In this document: piece after piece, positions 45,921-54,860 of the stretch
Layout of the letters: each line of letters begins with the position of its first letter
How positions within the stretch are numbered: the first letter of the stretch is position 1
NCBI RefSeq assembly: GCF_019457915.1
Contig: NZ_JAHZSS010000006.1
Location: 1-64,000, forward strand
DNA: 64,000 bases
Source: Neiella holothuriorum
Lineage (GTDB): Bacteria; Pseudomonadota; Gammaproteobacteria; Enterobacterales; Neiellaceae
Reading direction: 5' to 3'
The notes under the pieces: generated by a model
Databases searched by the model: none
What the model was told of the DNA's origin: nothing
Seen by the model: only the letters and a program-made list of their open reading frames with translations
Made by a program: the position numbers and the translations under genes

Positions 45921-47858
45921 TTACATTTCGTAAGTAGGGTCTGGCGTTACCCAACCTTCCCCATAGCGGTCCTCTAAAAAGCCTTCAACTTTAGCCGGAA
46001 CGTAAAACGTATGGCCTTTAAACTCTCGGGTGCCTAGAGGCTCTAACAAATCTTTACGAACTTCGCGTGTTTTATAGCCTTGCATGTGAGTCCAGACTTT
46101 ATTCATCTTTGAAGGGTGGCGGTAAACCAAAAACAGGTCCATATCGCAATCGGCGAAATAACAGTGAAGATTCAGGCTTTCTGGCGTTGGAGGCCGGCAC
46201 TCGACTCCGGCTTTCCTTAGTCGCTCAGCCCAATATTCGGTAGCTTCTAAGTAAGTCATTCCTTGAGGCAAATCGACAATGGCCGCTAAATCGATATCGT
46301 CATCGTGCGGTAAGAAGTCCCCATCCCGGTGTATTCCCAACAGCGTACCGTAACAGGGAAATGCTTTGAGCCCAAACTCGCCCTTGAGAAATTCGGCGAA
46401 CTCAAACATCCTGCGAGCAAGAAAGTCCGAATCTTGCTCACTAAATGGCACCGCTATACCATGCCGCGTATAAATGACATTCGGAAGATGTGAACTTCGG
46501 CTCCCTCCAGCACACACCCCATCAAGGAAAGGTTGAAGGGGCAGGTTATTGGGGCGTAATAATCGCTTCGCACCTCGGCCGGGAGCCATACGATACAATG
46601 CAACGATCTCACCTACTCGATAAGCAAAGCGTTCAGAAAGCCCTGGTCCAAGTACCCATTCGTACATTGCCATAAGCTGATGGTGAAGCAACATATTATC
46701 GAGCGTTGTTTCGATTGTGTGCCAGTTCTTACCGTCTTCAGAAATTTGCACTAAACGCTGAACAAGAGCTTCTTGACTATAGTCATCAGCAGCCCACAGT
46801 TTGATGTTGTGCTGCTTGAGCTCGGTGATATCTAGTTCAAATAAGTGAGCCGCCTGTGCGCACCAATATGTTTGTTTGGCAGCAAGAACTTGGCCATCGT
46901 GAGCAGAAACACTCGATTCTGAGAGAGAAATAGGCTGCTTGCCTCCGACATCCACCGACAACTCTAGCGGTCGCATCATTCGACGCTTAAAGCAACAAAC
47001 GCGTAAGAATCTAGCGTTAGGGTTGCCAATATGAATATCTAAGCTTTCGCTAGCGCTGGTACCCAAATCGCGAGGTGCAATTGCTAGCACATCCAAGCAC
47101 TGCTCAAGGCAGTCAATTAGCTGCGTTTTGCTCTCTTGAGTGACTTCAGCAACTTGACTGTATGCCTCCCATTCAGCCACGAAGCGTTGGGCTAGCCCAT
47201 ACTTTTCAGCTTGTTTTAATGCATCAACAACATTGTCATGCCAAGCTTGGTATTCTTGTTGCAAAATTTGGGTTTGCGTGGCTTTTGTACAACGCGCATA
47301 ACGAGCAATAACCTTTCCTGATTCAGAAATAAACTCAAAAGCAATAGCTTTAGCCCTAACTCCATGCTGGTCTTTTCGGTTATGAAACTCCAAGCTCACC
47401 ACATCTGTTGGTCTATCTAATTCAAGCTGCCACCAAGGACACTCTTCTCGTTTAGAGTGAATTGCAACTGAATTATTAGAATCGCCTCTCATAACTGCTG
47501 AAGGATCTGGTCTCGCATCCGCTAACGAACTCATGCTGCATTGGTAGCCTTCGTTGAGTGCGTAAACTTGACCTTGCGCATCACGACACCAAACTCGTAT
47601 GAAATTGAAATTCATCGACACAGGAGTCTTGGCAATAATCCGAAGGCGTATCAACTTCGTTTTATCTACACCGTCGATATATCTAGGGCTTAAGTTTCGC
47701 CAAGCACCATAAACTAACCCAGGAAAGCGCTGATTAAGAGGTGAAGATGGCAACGGTCCAACCGAGGGTTGCGCCGAATCCTTGTGTTCACTACGTTTGG
47801 CATCCTGCCTAATTAGCGCGATAACTTTTCGATATACTCGCATTGGAAAAGTAATCAC
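45921..47858 (-). CDS. LicD-family phosphotransferase with two discoidin-like modules (longer)
   Basis: 645 residues, with a GTG start. The C-terminal LicD domain (about 480-640) has PCYGTLLGIHRDGDFLPHDDDIDLA and the ending RYGEGWVTPDPTYEM, parallel to its neighbour. Two beta-sandwich-like regions precede it: about 50-190 (CPWWQLELDRPTDVVSLEFHNRKD in part) and about 275-395 (SLDIHIGNPNARFLRVCCF and VGGKQPISLS). They may bind the acceptor glycan. The two LicD genes look like a diverged pair rather than a recent duplication. A promoter with an inverted repeat lies just upstream. Confidence 0.8.
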   Translation of the reverse strand: MITFPMRVYRKVIALIRQDAKRSEHKDSAQPSVGPLPSSPLNQRFPGLVYGAWRNLSPRYIDGVDKTKLIRLRIIAKTPVSMNFNFIRVWCRDAQGQVYALNEGYQCSMSSLADARPDPSAVMRGDSNNSVAIHSKREECPWWQLELDRPTDVVSLEFHNRKDQHGVRAKAIAFEFISESGKVIARYARCTKATQTQILQQEYQAWHDNVVDALKQAEKYGLAQRFVAEWEAYSQVAEVTQESKTQLIDCLEQCLDVLAIAPRDLGTSASESLDIHIGNPNARFLRVCCFKRRMMRPLELSVDVGGKQPISLSESSVSAHDGQVLAAKQTYWCAQAAHLFELDITELKQHNIKLWAADDYSQEALVQRLVQISEDGKNWHTIETTLDNMLLHHQLMAMYEWVLGPGLSERFAYRVGEIVALYRMAPGRGAKRLLRPNNLPLQPFLDGVCAGGSRSSHLPNVIYTRHGIAVPFSEQDSDFLARRMFEFAEFLKGEFGLKAFPCYGTLLGIHRDGDFLPHDDDIDLAAIVDLPQGMTYLEATEYWAERLRKAGVECRPPTPESLNLHCYFADCDMDLFLVYRHPSKMNKVWTHMQGYKTREVRKDLLEPLGTREFKGHTFYVPAKVEGFLEDRYGEGWVTPDPTYEM

Positions 47859-47876
47859 CGTCGATAAGACCCTTTT

Positions 47877-47905
47877 ATTATAAATTCAAAAGGGCGTCAT
47901 GATAA
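47877..47905 (-). promoter_or_regulatory. candidate promoter of the longer LicD gene with overlapping inverted repeat
   Basis: On the minus strand: TTATCA, a 17-bp spacer and a perfect TATAAT at 47882-47877, only 18 bp before the GTG start. A 7-bp inverted repeat, CCCTTTT / AAAAGGG (47870-47876 and 47888-47894), frames the -10 box. The 47859-48066 gap shows no gene. Confidence 0.4.
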
Positions 47906-48066
47906 CGTCATAAAGCTGTGGTTGCCAGCCAGTTCCATTGGCAAAAACTGTGAAAATGCGCGAAGGTGAGCGAGGTCGTATTTAATACTTTACTCACTCA
48001 ATTTTTGACGATGAAGCCGAGCTAATTGCATTAAATTGAAAGCTGGAAAGTAACTAACTGATCAAG

Positions 48067-49182
48067 TTAGATAAAGTAACTACTATCCAGCGAATAACCT
48101 TGGCGTTTCATTTCTTTCGAGCATATTGATGTAAAGGTAGTTTGTTGCTCTTCACTCCAACCTTGCTCAGAAATTGATTTAGACCCTTTTCGCTTACTGG
48201 TGCGCTGAGGGCTATGTTGCTTTAGGTAACCTAGAGTTTTCATTGATTGCTCATCGCTCAAGCCTAGGCTTCGTTTGATATCCTCAACCTGAATGTCTGG
48301 CTTTTCTTGTAGCAAATATTGATCGACTTCGACAAACCATTCTTTGCTCGACAAAAACTCCGTAATCGTCGTTTTTGCCGCATTCCACTGATGAAAACTA
48401 TTGCGCCATTGGCGGCAATGTTGTTCAAAAGGTACTTTAGGAAACTTCACCAGACGGGATGCCACGTTTTCTATACCGCGACGTTTGCAAAAAATAACTT
48501 TTGCTTGCGGATAAGCCTTAAATAACATCGGCAGAGCGTTTAGCATCGGCCCTCCCGGCGTTTTGTCGATAATAACCCGCTCCCCGTAATACAACTTGTG
48601 AAGGTGACGCAATGAATCAAGCAGAATACTTTCGAGCTCAACATCAGAAACAGCATTGGCTAAAGTGCCGGGGTTTCGCGCCGCGGCTTTCTTGGTAACG
48701 AATTCTCGACTCTGAGTCACCAATTTATCGTATAACTCAGCCAAATGAGACTCACCATGACTACTCACATCATAGCCTGCCTGCATCGCATTACCCACTG
48801 CAGTAGTTCCACTTCTAGGTGAGCCCACGATAAAAACTACTTCCGGTATTGCGTGAATCGGTGTAAATGCTACTGCACCAATTAAGATTGGTTTACCTAG
48901 TTTGGGAATAAATTTGATAGTTACCGTTGTACGATTAGAGAAAAGTTCGAGCGGGGCTAAATCAACGTTTATCACGCCGTCACGGGTTTGGCTGAGCGGC
49001 AACACTATAGAGGTACCAGCAGATAACCCTCTTGCCTCGATCTCTCCATGAAAATCGCCTTGACAATTAATATTCCCAGCAAGAACTAAGTTGCCTATAT
49101 TTTCTACATAGCCAGCTAAAGGCCCTTCAAGCCGACAAGAAATTTGCTCATTCTGACAACCGACCATAAGAAAATGGAACAT
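48067..49182 (-). CDS. sulfotransferase-family protein with N-terminal beta domain (3 of 5)
   Basis: 371 residues. The catalytic domain starts near residue 110 with EVVFIVGSPRSGTTAVGNAM, a textbook PAPS loop, and contains the KTPGG motif in VIIDKTPGGPMLNALP and CKRRGIENVASRL in the 3'-phosphate position. The first 105 residues form an unrelated beta-rich region with no name that I recognise. The ending is basic. It is flanked by gaps of 208 and 229 bp, so it may have its own promoter, and it does not overlap its neighbours. Confidence 0.83.
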   Translation of the reverse strand: MFHFLMVGCQNEQISCRLEGPLAGYVENIGNLVLAGNINCQGDFHGEIEARGLSAGTSIVLPLSQTRDGVINVDLAPLELFSNRTTVTIKFIPKLGKPILIGAVAFTPIHAIPEVVFIVGSPRSGTTAVGNAMQAGYDVSSHGESHLAELYDKLVTQSREFVTKKAAARNPGTLANAVSDVELESILLDSLRHLHKLYYGERVIIDKTPGGPMLNALPMLFKAYPQAKVIFCKRRGIENVASRLVKFPKVPFEQHCRQWRNSFHQWNAAKTTITEFLSSKEWFVEVDQYLLQEKPDIQVEDIKRSLGLSDEQSMKTLGYLKQHSPQRTSKRKGSKSISEQGWSEEQQTTFTSICSKEMKRQGYSLDSSYFI

Positions 49183-49411
49183 AAGAAAACGACACCCAAT
49201 TCAGTTGTGCATCTAAAAACAAAGCATTACAGCCTGATGCAATTGTCACGATTCGCCAAATTACCCGCACTTAAAGCCGCTTGGTTAGCACAGCTATAGA
49301 GAGCAATTCCTTTACCATAAAACGGGAAATTACAGCGAAACATTAAAGTAGCAGGATTCTACCAACAGGACGCTATTAAATACATCACTAAGGTGCTGGC
49401 AAGCTGTTCTT

Positions 49412-50122
49412 TTATACTTGGCAAGATGCTTTTAGCAATGGGTAAGAGTCGTTAAATGAACCTTCAGCTTTGGCTAACAGCGACGGCTCAACAAATTGCA
49501 ACTCATAGCTGTCTCGCCGTGCGATCAAACGCCCAGATTTAACATAATCAGACGGATCACCATGACCTGTTTTACCTGTTTTGGCAAAGGTTTGATACTC
49601 AGGACTGAGGGGCGAGTTTAGCTTAAGATAGTGAGTGACCAACTGCAAAACCGTTTCTGTCTGCTCAATCAAATTTTCAGCCTCGAAAAACAGTGGTTTA
49701 CAGGGCGCCTCAGTACAAAAATCAACCAGCCATTTGAGCCTATTGCAGTAGTAATTGACAACAAATTCTGGATTAGTGAAATTGGCTTTGTTTTCGCCCT
49801 GAGTATATTTTTTTCCCATGGTCAAAATACTTTTTATCGTCCGCTCTGGCTTTCGCACAACAACCATCGGAACAACGCATTTTTCAGTCAATAGCTGATA
49901 GGACACAGGAGCATTGTGAAGCAATTTATCGAATAGATATTTAGCTTGCGCATAACCTTGCTCTTCAGCCAATCGCTTGTCCGTTTGTACAAGCTGAGCT
50001 TTTGAAGCGTATGGTGTGTGAAGCTCAGAGTAACCACAAATATCCGGGTGGCTGCCCAAAATATGGGAAAACACGGAAGAACAGCTCCGCATATGGCTAA
50101 GCAATAAAACGAGGGGTTTCAT
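49412..50122 (-). CDS. small sulfotransferase-family protein (4 of 5)
   Basis: 236 residues. A compact P-loop protein with LLLSHMRSCSSVFSHILGSHP in the PAPS-loop position (partly unlike the classical PKxGTT form) and VVVRKPERTIKSIL as the 3'-phosphate motif. The family assignment rests on this arrangement and on length. It overlaps the GT14 gene upstream by four bases, so the two are produced together, which suggests that it sulfates the sugar added by that transferase. The 49183-49411 gap downstream has no gene. Confidence 0.7.
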   Translation of the reverse strand: MKPLVLLLSHMRSCSSVFSHILGSHPDICGYSELHTPYASKAQLVQTDKRLAEEQGYAQAKYLFDKLLHNAPVSYQLLTEKCVVPMVVVRKPERTIKSILTMGKKYTQGENKANFTNPEFVVNYYCNRLKWLVDFCTEAPCKPLFFEAENLIEQTETVLQLVTHYLKLNSPLSPEYQTFAKTGKTGHGDPSDYVKSGRLIARRDSYELQFVEPSLLAKAEGSFNDSYPLLKASCQV

Positions 50123-51009
50123 AATTCTGTTCGGTACTTCTTTAGCTTTTTAATCAATTTATGTGATATCTCTGGGTGCATTTTACGGGCAAACATCCGC
50201 CCTGAATTAGCAATATCCCCAAGGTCACGCTCATCCAACACTTTTGGCAGTTCTCCAATTTGCCCGGGTTCACGCCAATTTAAGTAGTGAGTCGGTTCGC
50301 TGTGGATGCTCTTCTCATCACAAACCAAGCGAACCAAAGATTGAAACATCGCCTCATCAGGCACTTCGCTGTACCGAAAAAAAGCTTTAACTGCAGGTTG
50401 TTTATCAAGTTCCTCAAGCATTTTAACGATTGTGTTGCGAGTTAACGCCCACCATTGCGAACCAACATGAACAGGAATGGGGAACTTTTTCTCAGGAAGG
50501 CTTTGACAAAACACCTTCAGGTAATCATTGATATGGCGCCGTGAATTATCACTAAGCTCTTCACCACGAGGGTTAATATAGCGATTATCGAACAAGTGAT
50601 AGTTGGCAAAGCGAGGGTAGAATTTATGCCCCTTCTTTAATGCCTTAGGCGGTGATTCAATATACTCAAGATCCGAATCGAGTAATTTTTGTAGTAGTTG
50701 TTTATTACTAAAAACCGGGTAGCTGGAACCACTCAATAAACACAAACGCTGAATACTCGGATCCGTCAATGCCGCCTTTATTGCCAGAAGTGTTGCTTCA
50801 ACCATATGGAAGCCGCGCCAAAACACTTTGACTCGGTTTTCCACCCAATGAACATTATCAACTTCGCTGAACAAGCTGATGTATGGTTCTAGGGGTTTAC
50901 GTGCGTCAATGTGAACGAAAAACTTGGTTTTCCCGGATACGTTTAACGCCTTAATGAGCTTTTTTAGCTGTTCTGGCGTTTCATGAGCGAGGAGTAGATA
51001 TCCAATCAA
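50119..51009 (-). CDS. GT14-family glycosyltransferase (core-2/I-branching type)
   Basis: 296 residues. The family pattern is clear from the N-terminus: MIGYLLLAHETPEQLKKLI, FFVHIDARKPLEPYI, VFWRGFHMVEATLLAIKAAL (in part) and LCLLSGSSYPV, then GSQWWALTR and VPDEAMFQSLV. Eukaryotic members are beta-1,6-GlcNAc-transferases and the protein O-xylosyltransferase that starts glycosaminoglycans. Bacterial members occur in capsule loci and are mostly uncharacterised. Its four-base overlap with a sulfotransferase gene points to a branch sugar that is sulfated. Confidence 0.86.
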   Translation of the reverse strand: MIGYLLLAHETPEQLKKLIKALNVSGKTKFFVHIDARKPLEPYISLFSEVDNVHWVENRVKVFWRGFHMVEATLLAIKAALTDPSIQRLCLLSGSSYPVFSNKQLLQKLLDSDLEYIESPPKALKKGHKFYPRFANYHLFDNRYINPRGEELSDNSRRHINDYLKVFCQSLPEKKFPIPVHVGSQWWALTRNTIVKMLEELDKQPAVKAFFRYSEVPDEAMFQSLVRLVCDEKSIHSEPTHYLNWREPGQIGELPKVLDERDLGDIANSGRMFARKMHPEISHKLIKKLKKYRTEL

Positions 51010-51062
51010 ATGTGGCTTGTCTCATTTAACTAAATGGAAAGCCACATTAAAACGAAGGAATG

Positions 51063-52292
51063 TTACAAATATAAGTCAGCGTGCTGATTAATACATTCTT
51101 CAATAGACATCGGCGGCCTAATGTTTGCCGAATATTCATTTTGTAGCGCCCTATTCGCTACGACAGATTCAATCACGCGAGCTAAATCCATCGCATTGCC
51201 AGCACCAAAATGAATACCATTAATACCATCTAGAACCTTTTCTGCCATACCTCCAATGTCGCTAACGATAAGAGGTACTTTTTGGGTAAATGCCTCTTGA
51301 ATCACCATAGGCGAGTTTTCCCACCATTTTGAAGGTACAACAACCCAATCCACTCTGCTGAGCAATTTCGGCATTTCTCTGGCTTCATAGGCTCCACACA
51401 TTTTGACAACATGGGTTAACTGATCGAGTAACTTGTGGGTCGACTTTTGATACTGCCCTGATTGCAATTCAAAGTTCGCACCATGAATTTCAACACTCAG
51501 TTGATATTGCACTTTCTTAGGTAGCGACTTGACCGCATGTAACAACACATCAATCCCTTTGTATGGGTTGATTTGGCCGAAAAATGCCAACCTGACCTTA
51601 CTCAAAGGAGAGTCATCTCGCTTCAGCTTGTCTGTGGGTAACTGCCCATTTTCAATCACTTCAATTCGATTAAAATCGAGCCCCCAGTCCACATAACGCT
51701 GCTTAAGGAAGGCTGATGGCGACACAAACTGGTCAACTACAGAGAAAATGCGTTTGATGTATTGTTCACGTAAGAAAAAATCTCCAGGCTGTTTATCTGG
51801 AAAACAACCATGGCAATCCCGAGGCGAAGCTTTGTAGCAAAGCTTTCCGCTTGGTTTCACCATTAGTCCTTTCTGATGGCAAATGCCTAGATACTCATGG
51901 AGGGTCAGAACAATTTTGCACTTTGGCAGGCTTGTTCTGATCTCCTGCATCATTTCAATACCGAGCAAAAAATAATGATGCAAATGAACAACGTCGGGCT
52001 TAATTAGCATTAACAAGTCACGGAACTCTTGCCACATATGGCGTGTTTTAATGTTGGAAAAGAGAAACCAGTCGTCCATCGTGGTATGAAACAGGATTTC
52101 ACGATCGCTATTGCGTGACGAAAACGCAGCGCCCCCATGAGGTTTTTGATCCGTACGAGCCAAAAAGAAAGCGTCAACATCCTGGCGGCGAAATTCATTA
52201 AACATATTGTAGGCGGCCATTTCTGCACCACCTTTGTTAAGGTCAGGGTGGCCATGTGCAACAACAAGAACGCGTTTATTCGCTAGGCTCAT
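51063..52292 (-). CDS. GT4 glycosyltransferase
   Basis: 409 residues. A GT-B fold retaining transferase. The N-terminal Rossmann domain begins KRVLVVAHGHPDLNKGGAE. A cysteine-rich segment (GICHQKGL...CYKASPRDCHGCFP) found in a subgroup of these enzymes follows. The C-terminal donor domain starts near residue 225 with RLAFFGQINPYKGIDVLL and contains WWENSPMVIQEAF and PLIVSDIGGMAE, including the conserved Glu pair. The sugar donor is unknown. It overlaps the GT2 gene upstream by four bases. Confidence 0.88.
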   Translation of the reverse strand: MSLANKRVLVVAHGHPDLNKGGAEMAAYNMFNEFRRQDVDAFFLARTDQKPHGGAAFSSRNSDREILFHTTMDDWFLFSNIKTRHMWQEFRDLLMLIKPDVVHLHHYFLLGIEMMQEIRTSLPKCKIVLTLHEYLGICHQKGLMVKPSGKLCYKASPRDCHGCFPDKQPGDFFLREQYIKRIFSVVDQFVSPSAFLKQRYVDWGLDFNRIEVIENGQLPTDKLKRDDSPLSKVRLAFFGQINPYKGIDVLLHAVKSLPKKVQYQLSVEIHGANFELQSGQYQKSTHKLLDQLTHVVKMCGAYEAREMPKLLSRVDWVVVPSKWWENSPMVIQEAFTQKVPLIVSDIGGMAEKVLDGINGIHFGAGNAMDLARVIESVVANRALQNEYSANIRPPMSIEECINQHADLYL

Positions 52293-53779
52293 TTAGCAAC
52301 CTCTTCAATCAGCTTCTGCCAACGGCTAACCTGAAATACGCCATTCATCAAAGTCAATTTAAACTTCCAGTCTCCTGCATCAACAAGATCTTGGGAAAGG
52401 CGCTCGAGGTGATACAGTTGAGTCTGACCAGACACGTAAATCTTAAGGCCTTTGTTGTGGCACTTTAAGCATAAATCAGAATCTTCAAAGTCGCCTAAGA
52501 CATACATGGGTTCAAAGCCTCCAAGCTCTCGGTAAAGCTCTGTATGCATAAGCATGCAAGCACCTGTAGTTAATGGCGACTCAAACAAATCATCAAGCGG
52601 AACTAAACTAAGCGGCACCCCCTTATAAGGGTGGTGGTTCATCCAAATACCTGGATAGCTCGAGTCTTGCCGGAACTCCATCCCTGCATGTTGTACCGTG
52701 TTATCTTCGTACAATAAGGTGGCGCCAAGAATACCGCAGTTATCAAGGGAGTCGAATTGGGCTAAATAATTTTCTAACCAACCACTGCGGCATGGCACAA
52801 TGTCTGAGTTTAATAACAACAATCGCTCAGAATTTGCGTGCTCTACGCCAAGATTATTAGCACCAGCAAAACCGAGATTACGTTCCGAAAGAACCACTTT
52901 AAACGGCAGCTTAAAAGTCTCGAATAATCCATGGGCGGTGACACTGACTTCATGGGCTAACGGGGGATCATCTAAAACATAAATAAGTTCAACATCCGCA
53001 AACTGCAAGTCTGCAGAAAATTGAGCCAATTGATGTTGCATGAAATCATAACGCCCGTACAACGGCACCACCACAGATAATTTAGGGTTTGAGATCGGCG
53101 AACCAAATTGTTTTATCGCAGGGTTATTACCTTTGGCCAGCCGGCTTTTCCAAATACGATGAATGCTAGGCATCGCATCGTTAAGCAAATCGGATTGAAA
53201 GTCGGCAGAATGCGGGTTGACTCCACCCATTACATTTTGGATTTTAACCACGTCCTGATCTTTAGGCCGCTTACGAGCGGCAGCAGCAGAGCTTGGCATA
53301 TCGGAAACGTCGATATTGTGCGTCTTTAAAAAAGCTACCGCATCGCCGGATTCAGCGCCAATATGTGGAATAAGTGCGTCGACCGAATCGACTCTGGTAA
53401 AACGAAGCTGAGCTAAACTAAAGCTTCGACCTGAATGTGATAACACCACTTTTTGTAACTGAGCATCCGAACATTCTAAAACAGCCAAAAAGCCAAAACA
53501 TTGGTTTAATGAACTAATTCCATACTTAGCCGCAACATCAGCCCTAGAGAATTCAAAAAGATCTAATTTCAGATCCTTGCCAGCATTGATGGCAGTGACT
53601 TCATCAATTGATTCGGATAGGTTAGCGCACCACCCGAGCAAAACCGTTTTACCCAACGCTGAATAGCGGAAATCTATATTTAATAGTTCATAGCGATTGG
53701 AGAGCGAATTTAACAGCCTCCTCGCTAAGGACTTTAAGGTTTTTTTTGGCATGAGATTATTTAGTAACTCGTTTAGCAT
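52289..53779 (-). CDS. GT2 glycosyltransferase with N-terminal extension
   Basis: 496 residues. The first 220 residues are an unassigned domain shared in part with other two-domain glycan synthesis proteins. The GT2 domain (about 230-470) has NPKLSVVVPLYGRYDFMQHQL, NLGFAGANNLGVEHANSERLLLLNSDI (in part) and GGFEPMYVLGDFEDSDLCLKCHNKGLKIYV (in part). It is the first gene after a 340-bp gap and is preceded by a candidate promoter, so it probably begins a transcript of five or more genes. Confidence 0.83.
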   Translation of the reverse strand: MLNELLNNLMPKKTLKSLARRLLNSLSNRYELLNIDFRYSALGKTVLLGWCANLSESIDEVTAINAGKDLKLDLFEFSRADVAAKYGISSLNQCFGFLAVLECSDAQLQKVVLSHSGRSFSLAQLRFTRVDSVDALIPHIGAESGDAVAFLKTHNIDVSDMPSSAAAARKRPKDQDVVKIQNVMGGVNPHSADFQSDLLNDAMPSIHRIWKSRLAKGNNPAIKQFGSPISNPKLSVVVPLYGRYDFMQHQLAQFSADLQFADVELIYVLDDPPLAHEVSVTAHGLFETFKLPFKVVLSERNLGFAGANNLGVEHANSERLLLLNSDIVPCRSGWLENYLAQFDSLDNCGILGATLLYEDNTVQHAGMEFRQDSSYPGIWMNHHPYKGVPLSLVPLDDLFESPLTTGACMLMHTELYRELGGFEPMYVLGDFEDSDLCLKCHNKGLKIYVSGQTQLYHLERLSQDLVDAGDWKFKLTLMNGVFQVSRWQKLIEEVAK

Positions 53780-54119
53780 CTAGTATTAGAATTCATGTAA
53801 GGAGCATCAACCTTGCGACAAACAAACATTTATATCAGGATGGTCTTAGCCTAGCAATCAAATTGCTCAGAATGGAAAGCGACAAGTTGAATTCGAATTG
53901 TTGCTCATATGATTTCTCTTTAAAAGTCTCAGCTCCCCCGAGCTTGCCAGCCCTAGAGCATAACTTTTTGGGATATTAAGTTGGCAAGTTTTTTAACCGA
54001 GCGTAATCAAAATTTCAGTATAGCTCGAAGGAGAGACTGTTGTGAAAGCTATAGCAGCTTAATTAATAAGTAGGCATCAAATTACACCAAAAAGTATGCG
54101 TCATGGAAGACCTGTGTAT
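53780..54119. other. 340-bp intergenic gap, boundary of the A+T-rich part of the locus
   Basis: No gene is supported here. It holds the candidate minus-strand promoter at 53829-53857 and an isolated CTTGCCA / TGGCAAG stem (53943-53949 and 53982-53988) that is followed by T on the plus strand only. The genes beyond it (54120-62384) are visibly poorer in G+C, so the gap may mark a join between two gene blocks. Confidence 0.5.
53829..53857 (-). promoter_or_regulatory. candidate sigma-70 promoter of the GT2-GT4-GT14 block
   Basis: On the minus strand: TTGCTA (53857-53852), a 17-bp spacer and TATAAA (53834-53829). It is 50 bp before the start of the GT2 gene at 53779. Spacing is ideal, and both hexamers differ from consensus at one or two positions. 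Confidence 0.45.
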
Positions 54120-54854
54120 TTAATCAGCGTTAGCAAAATCCCAATACTCATCAGGAACGCCACAGAATATGACTTCACTACGGTCAACGATTGAAAACCT
54201 TACATCTCCGCCATTTTCAATTACGTGATTGTACATTGGAGCAATATAGTACTCATTACCATCTAGCTCTTCTATTGGCTGATTTTTCATCTGTGTAAAT
54301 GCATCCAAAAACAGGTGATAGTTTTTCCACATATAAATCCCCGTACAACAAAATTCTGATAGCTCTTTTTTTTCTGCAGTCAACAAAACGTTTGAGCTGC
54401 CGACTCGCACTGGCACTACGTTGCTCCAATTCGGACCGCTACCAATAAAAGTTTCCAAGTAACCATCAATTTCATCAATATCGAAATCTGAAGGAAACTC
54501 ATAATTAGGCCTGAACGTATCTATATTAAAGATGAGAAGCCTCTCTTCTTTATTTACGCTCGAAGCCTTCAACCCTTGTACTACTGTTTCTGCTTGTCCT
54601 GCGGTTGGATGTTCTAAACAAACAATTTCATAATTTTTAATACCTAACGATTCAGACTTCGTTTTAATAAACTTAACCGTATCGTTAACACCCAAGCAAA
54701 TAAACAAAAATCTTTCGTTTTCAAAGAAACGTTTAAAACTTAAAATCGCGTGTTCAAATAGTGTCGATCCTCTAGCCTCGAGCATATATTTTGGCAGTTC
54801 GAATCCGGCTCTCTTAAATCGACTAGACAAACCAGCCATAGGAATAACAATCAT
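54120..54854 (-). CDS. nucleotidyltransferase-family protein (LicC/sugar-phosphate type)
   Basis: 244 residues. The N-terminal MIVIPMAGLSSRFKRAGFELPKYML matches the nucleotide-binding loop of NTP-transferases that make NDP-sugars or CDP-choline (GxGxR...PK). Later motifs LIFNIDTFRPN (acidic, metal-binding) and ELDGNEYYIAPMYNHVI are shared with capsule-locus members. The cargo is unknown. It is 7 bp after a second nucleotidyltransferase fused to a kinase domain and near a HAD phosphatase, a combination seen in some Pasteurellaceae capsule regions. Confidence 0.78.
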   Translation of the reverse strand: MIVIPMAGLSSRFKRAGFELPKYMLEARGSTLFEHAILSFKRFFENERFLFICLGVNDTVKFIKTKSESLGIKNYEIVCLEHPTAGQAETVVQGLKASSVNKEERLLIFNIDTFRPNYEFPSDFDIDEIDGYLETFIGSGPNWSNVVPVRVGSSNVLLTAEKKELSEFCCTGIYMWKNYHLFLDAFTQMKNQPIEELDGNEYYIAPMYNHVIENGGDVRFSIVDRSEVIFCGVPDEYWDFANAD

Positions 54855-54860
54855 TTAGGA

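Noticed and set aside
38110-53900. JUMPstart/ops element (GGCGGTAGC) for RfaH control of the glycan locus
   Set aside because: I looked in the intergenic gaps on the minus strand and did not see the ops core. It may lie upstream of rmlD beyond the window.
53943-53988. Stem CTTGCCA / TGGCAAG followed by T run as a terminator
   Set aside because: It points along the plus strand, where no gene precedes it, and the loop is 32 bases long with a 7-bp stem.
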